Counted from the stretch's first letter, positions 17,357 through 25,842 are shown. The stretch is DNA of 64,000 nt from Azohydromonas australica DSM 1124 (GCF_000430725.1 NZ_AUMO01000023.1:22234-86233); one strand, 5' to 3'. The notes: a model not told the origin generated them from the sequence alone. A program made the numbers and translations.

Positions 17357-18124
17357 ATGCACGCTCGCTCCGTACTCGCCATGTGCGGCACGGCGATAGC
17401 AATGAGCAGCGGCGTGGCGGCAACGCCGCTGCCGCTGGTCGCCTGCCTGGACAGCGATCATCCGCCGTTTTCATCGGCCACCACGCCGGACCTTGGGCTC
17501 GACGTCGACTTGGCTCGCGCCTTGGCGGACAAGCTTGGGCGGCCGCTGCAGCTCGCATGGGTCGATGTGCCGCGTCGCGGCGGCCTGCCCAAAGCCCTGA
17601 GGGAGAGCTTCGACAAAGGCCGATGCAACGTCTTCTTCAGCGTGCCTTCCGGCGACGAGTTGCAGCCTTCGCGATGGCGGCAGAGCCGGCCTTATGCCGT
17701 CCTGCGCTACATGTGGGCCGCGCCGCCGGCTCGCCCCGCACCGACCAATGCCCTCGTGCGTCAGGCCAGCTCCATTGGAGTCGTGACAGCGACGCCTGCG
17801 GACTTGTACCTGCACGTGCAAGGGCTGCCTCGATCGCCCTACCCCAACAACGCCGCCCTGCTTGAAGCACTCGCGCGCGGCGATGTTGCCGCGGCCCTGG
17901 TGTGGTCTGCGGCCGTGGCCGGGGCACAGCCGCGCCCGTCCACCAACGGGCGTGGGCCAGACGATCCGACACTGCGCACGGCGATGACGGTGGTGACGCC
18001 GGCTGCCGAAGCAGCTCTTGGCACCGCAATCGAGATGGCCATCGCCGAGCTCGATGCCGATGGCACGCTCGCCCGCCTGGCCCACCGCCACGGCTTTCCA
18101 ACCGAACCTCCACAAGCACCATGA
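17357..18124 (+). CDS. Periplasmic substrate-binding protein, quinoprotein-associated (MxaJ/XoxJ-like)
   Basis: A 255-residue exported protein of the solute-binding family 3 fold: ACLDSDHPPFSS near the mature start, then GLDVDLARALADKLGRPLQ, and a C-terminal IEMAIAELDADGTLARL. Proteins of this kind accompany PQQ-dependent dehydrogenases (MxaJ, XoxJ) and are thought to help activate or dock the enzyme. It starts 4 bp after the dehydrogenase stop and its stop overlaps the ATG of the cytochrome c gene (ATGA), so the three are translationally linked. Confidence 0.85.
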   Translation: MHARSVLAMCGTAIAMSSGVAATPLPLVACLDSDHPPFSSATTPDLGLDVDLARALADKLGRPLQLAWVDVPRRGGLPKALRESFDKGRCNVFFSVPSGDELQPSRWRQSRPYAVLRYMWAAPPARPAPTNALVRQASSIGVVTATPADLYLHVQGLPRSPYPNNAALLEALARGDVAAALVWSAAVAGAQPRPSTNGRGPDDPTLRTAMTVVTPAAEAALGTAIEMAIAELDADGTLARLAHRHGFPTEPPQAP

Positions 18125-18528
18125 AACCACTTTCTTGGCTCCACGGCTTGCTCCTGCTCGCCACGCTTCATGCCACACCTATGCCAGGACACGCACAGGA
18201 GCGCATCAATCCGTTCGCCGGCGATGCGCAGGCAGCCCGCCTCGGTGAAGATCTGTTCGGCCGCAACTGCCAGCAATGTCACAACTCGCGCGGCAAGGGT
18301 GGCAAGGGGCCCCAACTCGTCCGCGGCGCGTGGGGACCCGAAGGTGCCAACAGCGATGCCTACATGTTCCAGACCATCACGAACGGCCGCCCAAATACGC
18401 AAATGGGCGGCTTCGCCGGTGCGCTGAGCGAAACCGAGATCTGGCAGATCGTGACGTTTCTTCGCGCCGAGAGCCAGCGTGTCAAGGCAGCCGACCGGCA
18501 ACGTGCGGACGACGTGCCGACCTGGTGA
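18121..18528 (+). CDS. Periplasmic cytochrome c (electron acceptor of the quinoprotein)
   Basis: 135 residues with a signal peptide and one haem-binding motif CQQCH at about residue 51, followed by a Met-containing region (QMGGFAGAL) that can supply the sixth ligand. It corresponds in position and size to the XoxG/ExaB-type cytochromes that take electrons from PQQ alcohol dehydrogenases. It is the last gene of the operon; the IS630-family element begins 22 bp later. Confidence 0.9.
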   Translation: MKPLSWLHGLLLLATLHATPMPGHAQERINPFAGDAQAARLGEDLFGRNCQQCHNSRGKGGKGPQLVRGAWGPEGANSDAYMFQTITNGRPNTQMGGFAGALSETEIWQIVTFLRAESQRVKAADRQRADDVPTW

Positions 18529-18550
18529 GCATCGGGGCGTGCTGACGTCC

Positions 18551-18587
18551 CGGCATTTACTAAGGCATGCGCAAGTATTGCCTCATT
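18551..18587 (+). repeat. Left terminal inverted repeat of the IS630 element
   Basis: Imperfect repeat of the sequence at 19641-19674 in inverted orientation. Shared blocks are CGGCATT, ACTAA, GCAAGTA and CCTCA. If the target TA is at 18558-18559, the similarity extends 7 bp outside it, so either the repeat starts at CGGCAT or the site was itself symmetrical. Confidence 0.7.
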
Positions 18588-18600
18588 GGTAAAATGGGGC

Positions 18601-19644
18601 ATGCGTTGCAAGAAGACGATTGATGCGCGCAGCTACCCGCACGACATGCTGGAGCGGCTGCGCCGGGATGCAGTCAAGCGGGTGGAGGAAGGCGAGAGCC
18701 CGGAAGTCGTCGCCGCGGGCCTGGGGATCAACCGTCGCACAATCTACCGCTGGTTGCAGGCGTATCAGAGCGGCGGCAGCGATGCGCTGGCAGCCAAGCC
18801 CATACCTGGGGCACCGACCAAGCTCAGCGCACAGCAGATGCAGGAGCTGGCGCAGTTGCTGCGCGAGCACACACCACTGGACTTCGACTTCGAGGTGGCG
18901 CTGTGGACGCTGGCGATCATCGGCGAGCTGATTCAGTGCCGCTTTGGCGTGAGCTTGAGCGAGAGCGCGCTGGGGCGGATGATGAAGCGGCGTCTGGGTT
19001 TTTCACTGCAGCGGTCGCTGTACCGGGCGTGGCAGCAGGATGCCGAGCTGGTGGCGCACTGGCGCGAGCACGAATATCCCAGGATCGCGGCACGCGCCAA
19101 GCGCGAAGGAGCGCTGGTGATGTTTGCCGACGAGTCGGGGATTCGGGCAGACCCTCATGCAAGCACGACCTGGGCGCCCAAAGCTCAGACGCCGGTGGTC
19201 GAGGCCACCGGCGCGCGATATGGCTTCAACATGCTTTCAGCCATCTCCGCCAAGGGTCACCTGCGCTTCATGACGATCGAAGGCCGGCTCAATGGCGAAG
19301 TCTTCTGCGAGTTCCTGCGTCGCCTGATCACGGGCATGGACCGCAAGATCTTCCTGGTGGTGGACGGACACCCCGCACACACCTCCAAGCTGACCAGGCA
19401 ATTCGTCGAGGACAACGCCGAGCGGCTCGAGTTGTTCTTCCTGCCTGGGTACGCGCCCCAACTCAATCCCGACGAGTTCGTCTGGGGTCACGTGAAGGCC
19501 CGCGTGGCCAAAGCGACAGCGCGGACCAAGGACGAGCTCAAGCGAACGGTGTACCGCACCTTGCATCGACTCCAGAAGCTGCCCCGGGTGGTTGCGAGCT
19601 TCTTCCACGCACCGACTTGCCGCTACGCCTCAGCCTCAGCATGA
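18601..19644 (+). CDS. IS630-family transposase
   Basis: 347 residues. N-terminal helix-turn-helix (GINRRTIYRWLQAYQSGG) followed by the DDE domain: the first Asp in FADESG, the second in VVDGHPAH, and the Glu in LNPDEFVW. All three catalytic residues are present and the frame is uninterrupted, so the element may be active. The ATG at 18601 lies just inside the left terminal repeat. Confidence 0.93.
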   Translation: MRCKKTIDARSYPHDMLERLRRDAVKRVEEGESPEVVAAGLGINRRTIYRWLQAYQSGGSDALAAKPIPGAPTKLSAQQMQELAQLLREHTPLDFDFEVALWTLAIIGELIQCRFGVSLSESALGRMMKRRLGFSLQRSLYRAWQQDAELVAHWREHEYPRIAARAKREGALVMFADESGIRADPHASTTWAPKAQTPVVEATGARYGFNMLSAISAKGHLRFMTIEGRLNGEVFCEFLRRLITGMDRKIFLVVDGHPAHTSKLTRQFVEDNAERLELFFLPGYAPQLNPDEFVWGHVKARVAKATARTKDELKRTVYRTLHRLQKLPRVVASFFHAPTCRYASASA

Positions 19645-19674
19645 GGCTTACTTGCACAGGTGTTAGTAATGCCG
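19641..19674 (-). repeat. Right terminal inverted repeat of the IS630 element
   Basis: Inverted, imperfect copy of 18551-18587; the transposase stop codon (19642-19644) lies at its inner edge. Confidence 0.7.
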
Positions 19675-20123
19675 AGGAGTTCGCCGTCGTTGCGGCACCT
19701 CGGCCGGCGCGCAAGTCCGTCAAGGAACAGTTGGCGCAGGACGATCCCGGGGCATGAACGATTGGGCGGTTTCGCATCAGCGTCCAGACCCGATCGTTTT
19801 GACGTGGCCACGAGCCTGTGTCCCCAACAGGGCGGCCCTGCCCTGAACGGACCAGGCTACGTCCAGAGCACGGTCACGCGAGCTGGAACGTCAGCGGTGC
19901 TTCTTGCGCCGAGGATTCGACATGGCGAACGGCGCCACCGAGGCATTCGTCGAATTCATGCCAAGGATTGAACCCGTGCGATTGACGTAAAGGGTTTCTC
20001 TGTTGCTTGATGCCGCCGCCGGGTTTCCCGAAATTTGTCCCGTCGGCGGGTCCATGGCGTCCCCGTGGAAAAGCCGGCAAGCGTAACCTGGGCTACCGAT
20101 GCAAGCCATGCAGGTGGGACACC
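19675..20123. other. Gene-poor stretch at the edge of the conjugative element
   Basis: The first 80 bp beyond the IS read as a plausible C-terminus in one plus-strand frame (VVAAPRPARKSVKEQL, stop at 19757), the rest of which is not present. The minus strand at 19891-19956 encodes a short tail resembling the protein at 49951-50157. No integrase or tRNA gene was found. The true boundary of the conjugative element is probably in this stretch. Confidence 0.4.
19891..19956 (-). pseudogene. C-terminal remnant of a small basic protein
   Basis: Minus-strand codons give TNASVAPFAMSNPRRKKHR and a TGA. Over the last 19 residues 10 are identical to the C-terminus of the complete 68-residue protein at 49951-50157 (VNAWLTPFAAPKPRRKQRR). 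The rest of the gene is missing. Confidence 0.35.
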
Positions 20124-20405
20124 ATGGGCACGGATCCGCAGCTGGCCGCCTGGCGCCTGGCCCGCGCCGGCAAGTGGGACCGCTTCGAGCGCTTGCTGCG
20201 CCGCTCTGAAGCCGCACGCAACTTCATTCGGACACTGCCGTACCAGATGTACTTCGACGGCTACCAGCGCGCCGAGCACATCGCGCGAGTGATAGACGCC
20301 CAAGAAGCGGCAGCCTGTCCGGATAGTAAAGCGCAGGGAGAACCTGTCGGTACGGCAGACCTTTCCATGGAAAAACCACTAAAGCATCTGCACCGCTTCT
20401 TCTGA
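20124..20405 (+). CDS. Hypothetical protein
   Basis: 93 residues with consistent G/C third-position bias up to about codon 65, after which codon use becomes weaker. Sequence starts MGTDPQLAAWRLARAGKWDR, with YQMYFDGYQRAEHIARV in the middle. No signal, membrane segment or known motif. An upstream CAGGTGGGA could serve as ribosome site for the ATG at 20124. It converges on the BetR-like regulator gene, whose stop is 18 bp away. Confidence 0.5.
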   Translation: MGTDPQLAAWRLARAGKWDRFERLLRRSEAARNFIRTLPYQMYFDGYQRAEHIARVIDAQEAAACPDSKAQGEPVGTADLSMEKPLKHLHRFF

Positions 20406-20423
20406 CCGAAGTCCGCGGCGGTA

Positions 20424-21077
20424 TCAATGCTGCTCGGCCGGTCTGCTACGCGGCGGTATATCTTCCTTTGGTGGGGCAAGGGGCGCCTGCACCACCAGCC
20501 TTTGCACGGCCAGCATCGGATAGGCCCTGCTCTCCAGGGACGACACCACCAGCCAGTTTCCTGGTGCCCCGACAGCCACCAGTTGTGGTGGATATGCAGG
20601 GTCGACGATCTTGCCGAGCCACACCCGGCACGGCACACGAAGCGCGCCGCACACCAGCACGGCTTCCTGCAAACCGTCCCCTTCGCCAAGCTCCACCACG
20701 TCGGCCACGGACTCGGCGAAGTGCTGCGCCACCTTCGCGATGTCCTCCAGTGGCCAAGCCGCCTCGCCAGTCACCTTGCGGTGCGCCTGGCCGTAGCCGA
20801 CGCTCAGGATCTCGCCAAGCAGAGATGAGTGTCGGTGCTTCGGAACTCCGTGACGATCGAGCAGCTGCTTGATGCACCGTGCGCCCATGGGCCACGGATG
20901 CGCATCCGATTCCGGCTTGTTCGCTGGGTTCTTGGTTGCAGACTCATCTGATTTCTTCTTCGCCGCCTTGGCAGGCCCCTTTTTCGCTGCCTTCCTGGCT
21001 AATGCCTTTTTCGTTGCAGTCTTGCCAGGTATCTTCTTCGTGGCAGAAGTAACAAGCGGTGTTTTCTTCGCAGGCAT
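20424..21077 (-). CDS. BetR-like HTH regulator with histone-H1-like N-terminal tail
   Basis: 217 residues in two parts. Residues 1-60 are a Lys/Ala-rich tail with repeats of the AKK/ATKK type (KKALARKAAKKGPAKAAKKK), as in bacterial histone-H1-like proteins. From about 75 to 135 a helical region (IKQLLDRHGVPKHRHSSLLG, then GYGQAHRKVTGEAAWPLEDI) resembles the BetR HTH domain. A third, beta-rich part (CRVWLGKIVDPAYPPQLVAV) ends the protein. Start at 21077. It is divergent from the T4SS operon and likely controls it through the repeats at 21146-21178. A DNA-bridging role of the tail is inference. Confidence 0.65.
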   Translation of the reverse strand: MPAKKTPLVTSATKKIPGKTATKKALARKAAKKGPAKAAKKKSDESATKNPANKPESDAHPWPMGARCIKQLLDRHGVPKHRHSSLLGEILSVGYGQAHRKVTGEAAWPLEDIAKVAQHFAESVADVVELGEGDGLQEAVLVCGALRVPCRVWLGKIVDPAYPPQLVAVGAPGNWLVVSSLESRAYPMLAVQRLVVQAPLAPPKEDIPPRSRPAEQH

Positions 21078-21145
21078 GGCACTCCTGGGTAGGTCGCGCG
21101 CCATTGTGGCCAGCGGCCATAGGCCTGAGCTTCGCGTCACGACCT

Positions 21146-21178
21146 GTTGCAAGGTGCACAAGTACCCACCATTGCAAG
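21146..21178. promoter_or_regulatory. Repeats in the divergent regulator/T4SS promoter region
   Basis: TTGCAAG occurs twice in direct orientation (21147-21153 and 21172-21178), 25 bp apart. The first copy is part of GTTGCA-AGG-TGCACA, resembling the GTTGCA-N3-TGCAAC repeats found inside parB at 39639 and 39684. Candidate operators for the BetR-like protein or for ParB. Confidence 0.4.
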
Positions 21179-21260
21179 TTCAACAGGTTTGGAGTTTCAT
21201 TTCCGCCAAGAAGAAAGACCTATTCAGATTTCCGTTCCGGATTTAGGAAGGGAGCGACGA

Positions 21261-21821
21261 ATGAACTGGTTTTTCTTCCAGGATGCAGTCCTGCGTCCTC
21301 GCACGGCCCTTGTTCTGGCTCTACTGGCTGTAGCAGCCCTACCGATCCCGGCTCACGCGTTGGACGGATGCAAGGTGCTTCTGTGCATTGCGGGTTCATG
21401 GCAGACCATTCCCGAGTGCATTCCTGACGTGCGCGAGGCCCTTCGTCGCGCAGCGCGGGGCAAGCCCTGGCCGACCTGTGCCATGGCCGGTGGCGGCAGC
21501 AATACCGCCAGCGTCAACTTCACCTCCCCATCGACGGCTTGTCCGCCCCAGTACCTGGACGTGGTGAAGGACGAGTGCGGCCGCGTGCTGTCGAGCAGCT
21601 GCCGCATGGCAGGCAGCGTGGACATCGGCATGGGCGGCCAGTTGCTGATGCAGGTCTGGTTCACGGATGGCACATGGACCTCCACGTGGTACAGGGACCA
21701 GGCCCGCACGATGTTCGGTGCCTGGATCGATCTCCGTTACGACAGTGACTACCTCGCCTGGCTCGCCACGCAGCCGACGCCTGGCACGGAGTCGCCCACA
21801 TGCGGCGCGGAGCTTTCCTGA
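21261..21821 (+). CDS. TrbM-like exported conjugation protein
   Basis: 186 residues. A signal sequence (ALVLALLAVAALPIPAHA) is followed by GCKVLLCIAGSW and PECIPDVREALRR, a Cys-containing pattern like that of TrbM (CEAxLCLSSG..PSEC). More Cys pairs follow. It is probably a periplasmic factor of the transfer apparatus. ATG at 21261 has AGGAAGGGAG upstream. First gene of the long T4SS operon; its TGA overlaps the next ATG. Confidence 0.7.
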   Translation: MNWFFFQDAVLRPRTALVLALLAVAALPIPAHALDGCKVLLCIAGSWQTIPECIPDVREALRRAARGKPWPTCAMAGGGSNTASVNFTSPSTACPPQYLDVVKDECGRVLSSSCRMAGSVDIGMGGQLLMQVWFTDGTWTSTWYRDQARTMFGAWIDLRYDSDYLAWLATQPTPGTESPTCGAELS

Positions 21822-22300
21822 TGGACCTGCTCGCCTCTATTGCCGCCTGCGCGCCCGACGTGCATCCGAAAACGATGTTGCGCCTGACGAGAGCCGAGTC
21901 CGCGCAGCAGCCGCTGGCGATTCACGTCAATGGCGCGCGCCTGCAGCGCCAGCCGCGCACGCTGGCCGAGGCCGTCGTGACGGCACGCTGGTTGCGCGCG
22001 CAAGGCTACAGCTTCGATGCCGGAGCCTGGCAGATCAACGTCAGGAACTGGCCTGCCCTGGGGCTCGACGAGCGAACCGTGTTCGATGCGTGCCGCAATG
22101 CGGCAGCGGCACAGGCCGTCCTGATCGACTGCTTCAGACGCGCCCCCGGGCGCGATCCGCAAACGGCGTTGCGCCAGGCGTTGAGTTGCTACAACGCCGG
22201 CAACTTCAGAGGCGGCTTCTCCAACGACTATGTCTCGCGGGTCGTCGGAGCACCGGTTGCCGCCATGCCCACCGTTCCCTCCCCGCAGGAGTCGCCATGA
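21821..22300 (+). CDS. virB1: VirB1-like lytic transglycosylase
   Basis: 159 residues of a C40/SLT-type lytic transglycosylase that opens peptidoglycan for T4SS assembly. The catalytic Glu is in RLTRAESAQQPLAIHVNG, and the C-terminal ALSCYNAGNF is the typical SLT motif (xxYNAG). It lacks a clear signal peptide from this start. The ATG at 21821 overlaps the upstream TGA and has GGAG before it. Confidence 0.85.
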   Translation: MDLLASIAACAPDVHPKTMLRLTRAESAQQPLAIHVNGARLQRQPRTLAEAVVTARWLRAQGYSFDAGAWQINVRNWPALGLDERTVFDACRNAAAAQAVLIDCFRRAPGRDPQTALRQALSCYNAGNFRGGFSNDYVSRVVGAPVAAMPTVPSPQESP

Positions 22301-22599
22301 AACTCTCCTCCATTGCCCGGGCATCCAAGGACCATGCGCTGAAGTTGCAAGTGGCCGTCGTCATGGCGGCCCCGGGCCTGGCACACGCCGGCTTCGGCAC
22401 CAAGGCGCTGGACGTCATCAACCAGGGCAGCACGCTGGCGCTGGCCGTTGGAGGCGGCATCTTCACCATCTGCGCCGCCGCGGCGGGGTACCAGATGGCT
22501 GCCAACAAGGGCACTCGGCTCAGCGACGTGGCGCACCTCATCTGGGGCGGCGCCCTGGCCGGCAGCGCCGCGGCGCTCGGCGCCTACTTCATGGGTTGA
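22297..22599 (+). CDS. virB2: VirB2/TrbC-type pilin
   Basis: 100 residues with a long signal region (LQVAVVMAAPGLAHAG) and two hydrophobic helices (ALAVGGGIFTICAAAAGYQM and IWGGALAGSAAALGAYFMG) separated by a short basic loop, the shape of conjugative pilins. ATGA overlap with virB1. Confidence 0.85.
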   Translation: MKLSSIARASKDHALKLQVAVVMAAPGLAHAGFGTKALDVINQGSTLALAVGGGIFTICAAAAGYQMAANKGTRLSDVAHLIWGGALAGSAAALGAYFMG

Positions 22600-22615
22600 T
22601 CGGCCTGCGGCTGCC

Positions 22616-22954
22616 ATGGCAGAGCGCATCCACAAGGGCGCCACCCGGCCCGCCCTCATCAAGGGCATCCCGTTGCTTCCGGCCATCTACCTGTCGCTGG
22701 GCGGCGCCATCCCAGCCATGTGGCTGTGGATCGTCGGCGCCGCGCTCAAGTGGCCCGTGCTGAACGTGTGCGCGGCCCTGGTCGTGGCGGCCGTGATCGC
22801 CGCGCTGCTGTGGCTGCGCCGCATCACGCGCAAGGACGACCAGCGCGTGCGCCAGTGGCTTATCGCCGCGCAGCTCACGCTGTGGTGCAGCAACCGGCGC
22901 CTGTGGGGCTGCCGTTCGTACTCGCCCATCGACTACCGCAAGCAGCGGCGCTGA
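22616..22954 (+). CDS. virB3: VirB3/TrbD-like T4SS inner-membrane protein
   Basis: 112 residues: KGATRPALIKGIPLLPAIYL near the N-terminus is the usual VirB3 lead-in, followed by two hydrophobic segments (about 30-47 and 50-67) and a basic C-terminus ending SYSPIDYRKQRR. It acts with VirB4 at the inner membrane. The pilin gene ends 16 bp upstream and virB4 begins 3 bp downstream. Confidence 0.85.
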   Translation: MAERIHKGATRPALIKGIPLLPAIYLSLGGAIPAMWLWIVGAALKWPVLNVCAALVVAAVIAALLWLRRITRKDDQRVRQWLIAAQLTLWCSNRRLWGCRSYSPIDYRKQRR

Positions 22955-22957
22955 ACC

Positions 22958-25438
22958 ATGTTCCTGGACTGGCTCAAGTTTCCCGGCTTCAAGCTGCCGC
23001 TGCCCTACCTGTGGCAGCGCGCCCGGCACGAGATGCCCGCCTCGGTGATGCTGCCCACCGGCAGCCTCGTGACGGAGCACGACGTGAAGTGCTCGGAAGG
23101 CTGGTACTTCCGCGTGCTGCGGCTCAGGAAGCCCGTGCCCTTCGAGACGGCCCAGCCGCACGTGGTGCTCGACCTGCACGAGACCAAGGCGCACCTGCTG
23201 GCCACGCTCAACGCCGAGGGCGAGATCGCCCTCAACGAGTACCAGTCGCAGCATTTTGCCTACGACCGCCTGGACCCCGTCGAGGGCGACGGCTATGCCG
23301 CCGAGCTCAACGACGACTACGACGCACACTTGGCGGCATCCCCCTTCCTGATGCGCGAGCATTTCATCGTCATCGCCTTCCGACTGGAGCAGGAGGGATC
23401 CAGGCCCCGCACGGCTGACGACTTCGCCCGCATCCAGGCCGAGAGCGTGCACGTGCTCGACGGGCTCACGCAGTCGGCGCTGGCCATGCTGCAGCCCTTC
23501 GAGCCGGTGCTGCTGGGCAGCTACTGGCGCGACGGCGTGCGCTTCTCGCAGGTGCTGGAGTTCCTGTCGCTGCTGGTCAACGGCCGCACGCAGCCCATGC
23601 GGCACACCCGCGCGCCGCTGTGTGCGCTGTTGCCCGCCGTGCGCGTGTCCGGGCGTGACGGCCTGGTGGAACTGCGCAGCCTGAACTGGGTGCGCTACGC
23701 CGCGATGCTCGGCATCAAGGAGTACATCGAGGAACCCGAGTGCGGGCTGCTCGACGCCGCGCTGTACGTGCCGGTGGAGTGGCTCGACACCATCGCCGGC
23801 AGGTTCTACGACCGGCGCAGCGCGCTGGACGCGCTGCAGCGCCAGTACAGCCACCTGCTGTCCGCCGCCGACCGCTCCGAGAGCCAGATCGTCGAGCTGA
23901 AACTCGCCATGGACGACGTGCAGGCCGGCCGCTACAGGATGCTGCAGTTCTTCTACAACAAGGCCGTGTTCGGGGACACGCCCGAGCAGGCCCTGGCGGC
24001 CGCGGCGCGCGTGAAGGGGGCGATCAGCCGGGCCACCGGTCTGGAGATGGCGCAGGTGGACATGATCCCCGACGCTGCGTGGTGGTCCCAGGTGCCGACG
24101 AACTTCTGGCTGCAGCCGCGCGAGGCCGACCTGTCCTCGCGCGTGTTCGCCGCCATGGCGTGCACGCACGGCTTCGCGAGCGGCAAGCGCGATGGCAACC
24201 CTTGGGGCCAGGCCGTGATCATCCTGATGACGGATTCCGGCCAGCCCTTCTACCTGAGCCTGCACTAGTCGCCCCGGGGCGAGGTCAACATCGGCCAGAA
24301 GTGGCCCGGCACGTTCGGCATCTACGGCAAGACCGGCACGGGCAAGACGACGATCCAGTGGGCCATCGCGGTGCTCTCGCGCCGCTGGAGCCCTCGGCCG
24401 CGAATCGTGGTGCTGGACAAGGACCGCAGCTGCGAGATCGCCGTGCGCGCGCTCGGGGGCACGTACCTGCAGATGCAGGTGGGCCAGCCCACGGGACTGC
24501 AGCCCTTCCAGCACACGCCCACCGAGGAGCGCGTCGCGGCCTGGATCAATCTGGTGCTCGCCTGCCTGTGGGACGCCACCATGCCGTTCCAGCCGGTGGA
24601 GCGCCAGCACATCGAGAACGCCGTGCGGGCCATGTCCCGCATGCCGGCGCACCTGCGCGGCATGACCACGATCCGGCAGAACCTGCCCACGCGCGGTCCG
24701 CGCGAGGCGGGCAACAACATCTGGGACCGCATCGGGCGCTGGTGCCGCGGCGGCGTCCACGGCTGGGTGTTTGACGGTGCGGGCAGCGCGCTGCCGCCAC
24801 CGGACCAGGCCGAGATCGTCGGCATCGACTACACCCGGTTCCTGGACCTGCCCGAGATCCGCGGCCCGGTGATGCTCGCGCTGCTGCAGTACTTCGCGGA
24901 CGTGATCGGCGACGGACGCCGGCTCATGGCCTTCATCGTCGAGTTCTGGCGCGCGGTGCAGGACTCGCACATCGCAGCCTTCGCGGAGGACGCCGTGCGC
25001 ACGATCCGCAAGAAGGGCGGGCTGCTGGCCTACGACACGCAGACCCCCGGCGAGGTGCTGGGCTCGGCCATCGGCCCGGCGCTGGCCAGCCAGACCTCCA
25101 CGCTGCTGCTGCTGCCCGACACCCACCCCAGGCGCGAGCACTACATCGAAGGGCTAGGGCTCAACGAGCAGCAGTTCAACCTCTTGGCCAACCTCCACCA
25201 CCGCGGCGGCCACCGATTCCTCGTGGTGCAGGGCGACCAGAGCGCCGTGTGCCAGTTCGACCTCTCAGACATGCAGCACCACCTGGCCGTGCTGTCGGCC
25301 GACACCGAGAAGCTCGCCGCCCTGGACCGAGCGCGTGCCGAGTGCGGCGACGACCCGAAGCGGTGGCTGCCCAGGCTACGGGAGCTCGTCCTTGGCGTGC
25401 AGCAGCCGCACGCCGCACGCCTTCGGAGGGCCGCGTGA
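22958..25438 (+). pseudogene. virB4: VirB4/TrbE T4SS ATPase, interrupted by in-frame TAG
   Basis: The frame encodes a VirB4 ATPase of normal length (826 codons) but has TAG at 24266-24268 (codon 437), exactly between the N-terminal domain and Walker A. The sequence continues in the same frame with GQKWPGTFGIYGKTGTGKTT (Walker A) and the rest of the C-terminal domain. The Walker B region reads LMAFIVEFW where the family has an Asp before the Glu; GTC in place of GAC is one base change. After the TAG the first in-frame start lies beyond Walker A, so restart cannot rescue it. The T4SS motor is probably dead unless the stop is read through. Confidence 0.85.
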
Positions 25439-25842
25439 TGAAGCTTCGCCTGATCGTGCCCCTGGCCGCCGCGGTGGCCTTCTCCTGCGCCGATGCAGCA
25501 GCCATCGCAAACGAGGCGGTGCGCGAGATGCCGGGCGGTGCCCGGCGCGTGGAACTCCCGCCCGGGCCGAAATCGGATGACATCCGCAACACGCGCCTGC
25601 CTAACCGTTGGGGATCTAGCTTCAAAAGCAGCACGTACGTCATTGATACCAGTGACGGGCTGCGCGAGTGCCCGCTGCGCTGGATCACCCCGGACTGCCG
25701 CCCCTACCTGAAGGGACAGGACCGGCGCGGCCGCGCCTGGGTGCTCAAGACCGGCGGCCGGTGGCGCCTGTGCTCGCGCCCTGACACCGAGGCCAAGTGC
25801 GTGGACTACGACGGCCCCGCGCCGATGACCCTGCAGGACTGA
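25438..25842 (+). CDS. Exported conjugation-associated protein of unknown function
   Basis: 134 residues with a signal peptide (LIVPLAAAVAFSCADA) and a beta-rich, Cys-containing mature part (ECPLRWITPDCRP, LCSRPDTEAKCVDY). It lies between virB4 and virB6 where TrbK/EexN-type or VirB7-like proteins are common, but I see no lipobox and do not recognise the family. ATGA overlap with the virB4 stop. Confidence 0.65.
   Translation: MKLRLIVPLAAAVAFSCADAAAIANEAVREMPGGARRVELPPGPKSDDIRNTRLPNRWGSSFKSSTYVIDTSDGLRECPLRWITPDCRPYLKGQDRRGRAWVLKTGGRWRLCSRPDTEAKCVDYDGPAPMTLQD

Larger units (their letters stand above)
18551..19674 (+). mobile_element. IS630-family insertion sequence
   Basis: A complete element of about 1.1 kb with one transposase gene. 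Left end reads CGGCATTTACTAAGGCATGC; the right end, reverse complemented, reads CGGCATTACTAACACCTGTG and both continue to GCAAGTA. Each end has a TA at the junction as expected for IS630/Tc1 insertion. It separates the quinoprotein operon from the conjugative element. Confidence 0.85.

Noticed and set aside
7644..24268. General reassignment of TAG to an amino acid
   Set aside because: virD4, the relaxase and others end in TAG followed by normal intergenic sequence or the next gene, and no suppressor tRNA was seen in the window.
22589..25141. 850-codon open frame on the minus strand
   Set aside because: Antisense shadow of virB4 caused by high GC in third positions; composition is His/Arg/Gln-rich without motifs. 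The same applies to long antisense frames at 30117-31604, 31601-33388 and 59388-61664.
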